From an uncultured Rickettsiaceae bacterium (GTDB lineage: Bacteria; Pseudomonadota; Alphaproteobacteria; Rickettsiales; Rickettsiaceae), in NCBI GenBank assembly GCA_905479885.1, contig CAJQOE010000004.1:1-7345 (forward strand): a DNA stretch of 7,345 nt, written 5' to 3'. Both the position numbers and the translations under genes were made by a program. Below, one piece after another: positions 6,506-7,345 of this stretch (its first letter is position 1; each line of letters begins with the position of its first letter). The notes under the pieces are model-generated. The model saw only the letters and a list, made by a program, of their open reading frames with translations, ran no database searches and was not told where the DNA came from.

Positions 6506-7345
6506 TTACGCTTCTCCTTCCATTTCCATCCATTTTTCGCACGATAATTTTGCTAAATTACGCACCCGACCTATATATGATGCTCGCTCAGTAACACTCA
6601 CTACGCCTCTTGCGCAAAGCAAATTAAACAAATGACTGGCTTTTATACAATAATCATAAGCCGGCATAGGCAAATCTTCTCTGATCAAAGCCATGCACTG
6701 CGTTTCAGCATCTTCAAAATGCCTTAAAAGTATTTCAGTATCAGCTACTTCTAAATTAAATTTAGAAAATTGTTTTTCAGCAGCAAAATCAACTTCACCA
6801 TAAGTTAGCGCCTTTTCTCCGACTTGCCCGTTCCAGTCCAAATCTTTAACAGCATCAACACCTTGAATGTATAAAGCTAAACGCTCAAGTCCATAAGTAA
6901 GTTCGCCAGCAACCGGCCTGCAATCAATACCGCCAATCTGCTGCATGTAAGTAAATTGTGACACTTCCATACCATTGCACCATACTTCCCACCCCAGACC
7001 AGATGCTCCAAGCGTTGGGGACTCCCAATCATCTTCGACAAAGCGCACATCATGTTTTTTCATATCAATCCCAAGATGTTCTAAGCTCTTCAAATATAAC
7101 TCTTGAATATTGTCTGGTGAAGGTTTGAGTATTACTTGAAATTGATAATAATGCTGCATACGATTTGGATGCTGAGCATATCTACTATCAGTAGGTCTTC
7201 TAGATGGCTGAACATAAGCAACATTCCATGGCTTAGTTCCAAGAGAACGTAACACAGTTGCTGGATGAAAAGTACCCGCGCCAACTTCAACGTCATATGG
7301 TTGCAATATCGCGCAACCATAATCCTGCCAGTATCTCTGCAACTC
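6506..7345 (-). CDS. glyQ: Glycyl-tRNA synthetase alpha subunit (5' end beyond the window)
   Basis: This is the catalytic subunit that activates glycine with ATP and, with GlyS, charges tRNA-Gly. The visible 279 residues match GlyQ closely: C-A-I-L-Q-P-Y-D-V-E-V-G-A-G-T-F-H-P-A-T near the start, V-Q-P-S-R-R-P-T-D, H-Y-Y-Q-F-Q-V-I-L-K-P-S-P, E-S-P-T-L-G-A-S-G-L-G-W-E-V-W, the class II motif-3-like T-Y-G-L-E-R-L-A-L-Y, and V-S-V-T-E-R near the end. The frame is open to the window edge (codons GAG-TTG-CAG at 7345-7337). The TTG at 7342 is an internal Leu of the L-Q-x-Y-W motif, not the start. By comparison with the 303-residue E. coli protein, about 10-20 N-terminal residues are missing. The gene is first in the visible glyQ-glyS-sua5 operon; its promoter lies outside the window. 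Confidence 0.97.
   Translation of the reverse strand, partial: ELQRYWQDYGCAILQPYDVEVGAGTFHPATVLRSLGTKPWNVAYVQPSRRPTDSRYAQHPNRMQHYYQFQVILKPSPDNIQELYLKSLEHLGIDMKKHDVRFVEDDWESPTLGASGLGWEVWCNGMEVSQFTYMQQIGGIDCRPVAGELTYGLERLALYIQGVDAVKDLDWNGQVGEKALTYGEVDFAAEKQFSKFNLEVADTEILLRHFEDAETQCMALIREDLPMPAYDYCIKASHLFNLLCARGVVSVTERASYIGRVRNLAKLSCEKWMEMEGEA
6514..6519 (-). promoter_or_regulatory. Shine-Dalgarno site for glyS inside the glyQ 3' end
   Basis: AAGGAG on the minus strand (6519-6514) lies 11 nt before the glyS ATG and overlaps codons for the last residues of GlyQ (E-G-E). It is the only good Shine-Dalgarno match at an internal start in this operon and supports the start at 6502. Confidence 0.6.

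Noticed and set aside
7132..7320. A 62-codon minus-strand frame within glyQ
   Set aside because: It is an alternative frame inside strongly conserved GlyQ sequence.
7340..7342. TTG as the start codon of glyQ
   Set aside because: The frame stays open upstream (GAG) to the window edge, and the Leu belongs to the conserved L-Q-x-Y-W motif, so the true start lies outside.

Overview
The window looks like a chromosomal segment of a bacterium with a very AT-rich genome. The bacterial-type split glycyl-tRNA synthetase (glyQ-glyS), a holin of the gene-transfer-agent three-helix type and the low GC together suggest an alphaproteobacterium, perhaps a host-associated lineage such as Rickettsiales or Holosporales. 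That placement is inference: no rRNA or other marker gene is present, and I could not compare against databases.

Layout, left to right. Positions 1-138 hold one terminus of an IS21-family insertion sequence. It has two copies of a repeated motif built on GTGGGTCAAT and TGATTACATTTT, and the first six codons of an IstA-like transposase running leftward out of the window. Positions 139-273 carry no confident gene, only a 33-codon open frame that could be the tail of a gene cut by the IS. At 274-720 (+) is a small three-helix holin-like protein. It converges on a TRAP transporter operon, with only 8 bp between the two stop codons.

The rest is read from the minus strand in two blocks. The upstream block (7345-3555) is a compact translation-related operon: glyQ (cut by the window edge), then glyS 3 nt later, then a two-domain Sua5/TsaC2 threonylcarbamoyl-AMP synthase that overlaps the glyS stop by one base (TAATG). 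After 69 bp with a weak candidate promoter comes the second block (3485-729), a complete TRAP transporter in the order dctP-dctQ-dctM: periplasmic binding protein, small 4-helix membrane subunit and large membrane subunit. Spacing inside it is 7 nt and then a 7-nt overlap.

The glycyl-tRNA synthetase charges tRNA-Gly, and Sua5 makes the activated intermediate for t6A37 modification of ANN-decoding tRNAs, so the first block is all tRNA function. The TRAP system imports an unidentified organic acid-type solute, probably driven by a Na+ gradient. The holin beside an IS end looks like accessory DNA, perhaps a prophage or GTA remnant, next to core genes. I found no clearly novel system. The items most worth a second look are the isolated holin at the IS border and a perfect 15-bp inverted repeat inside the 3' end of dctM.
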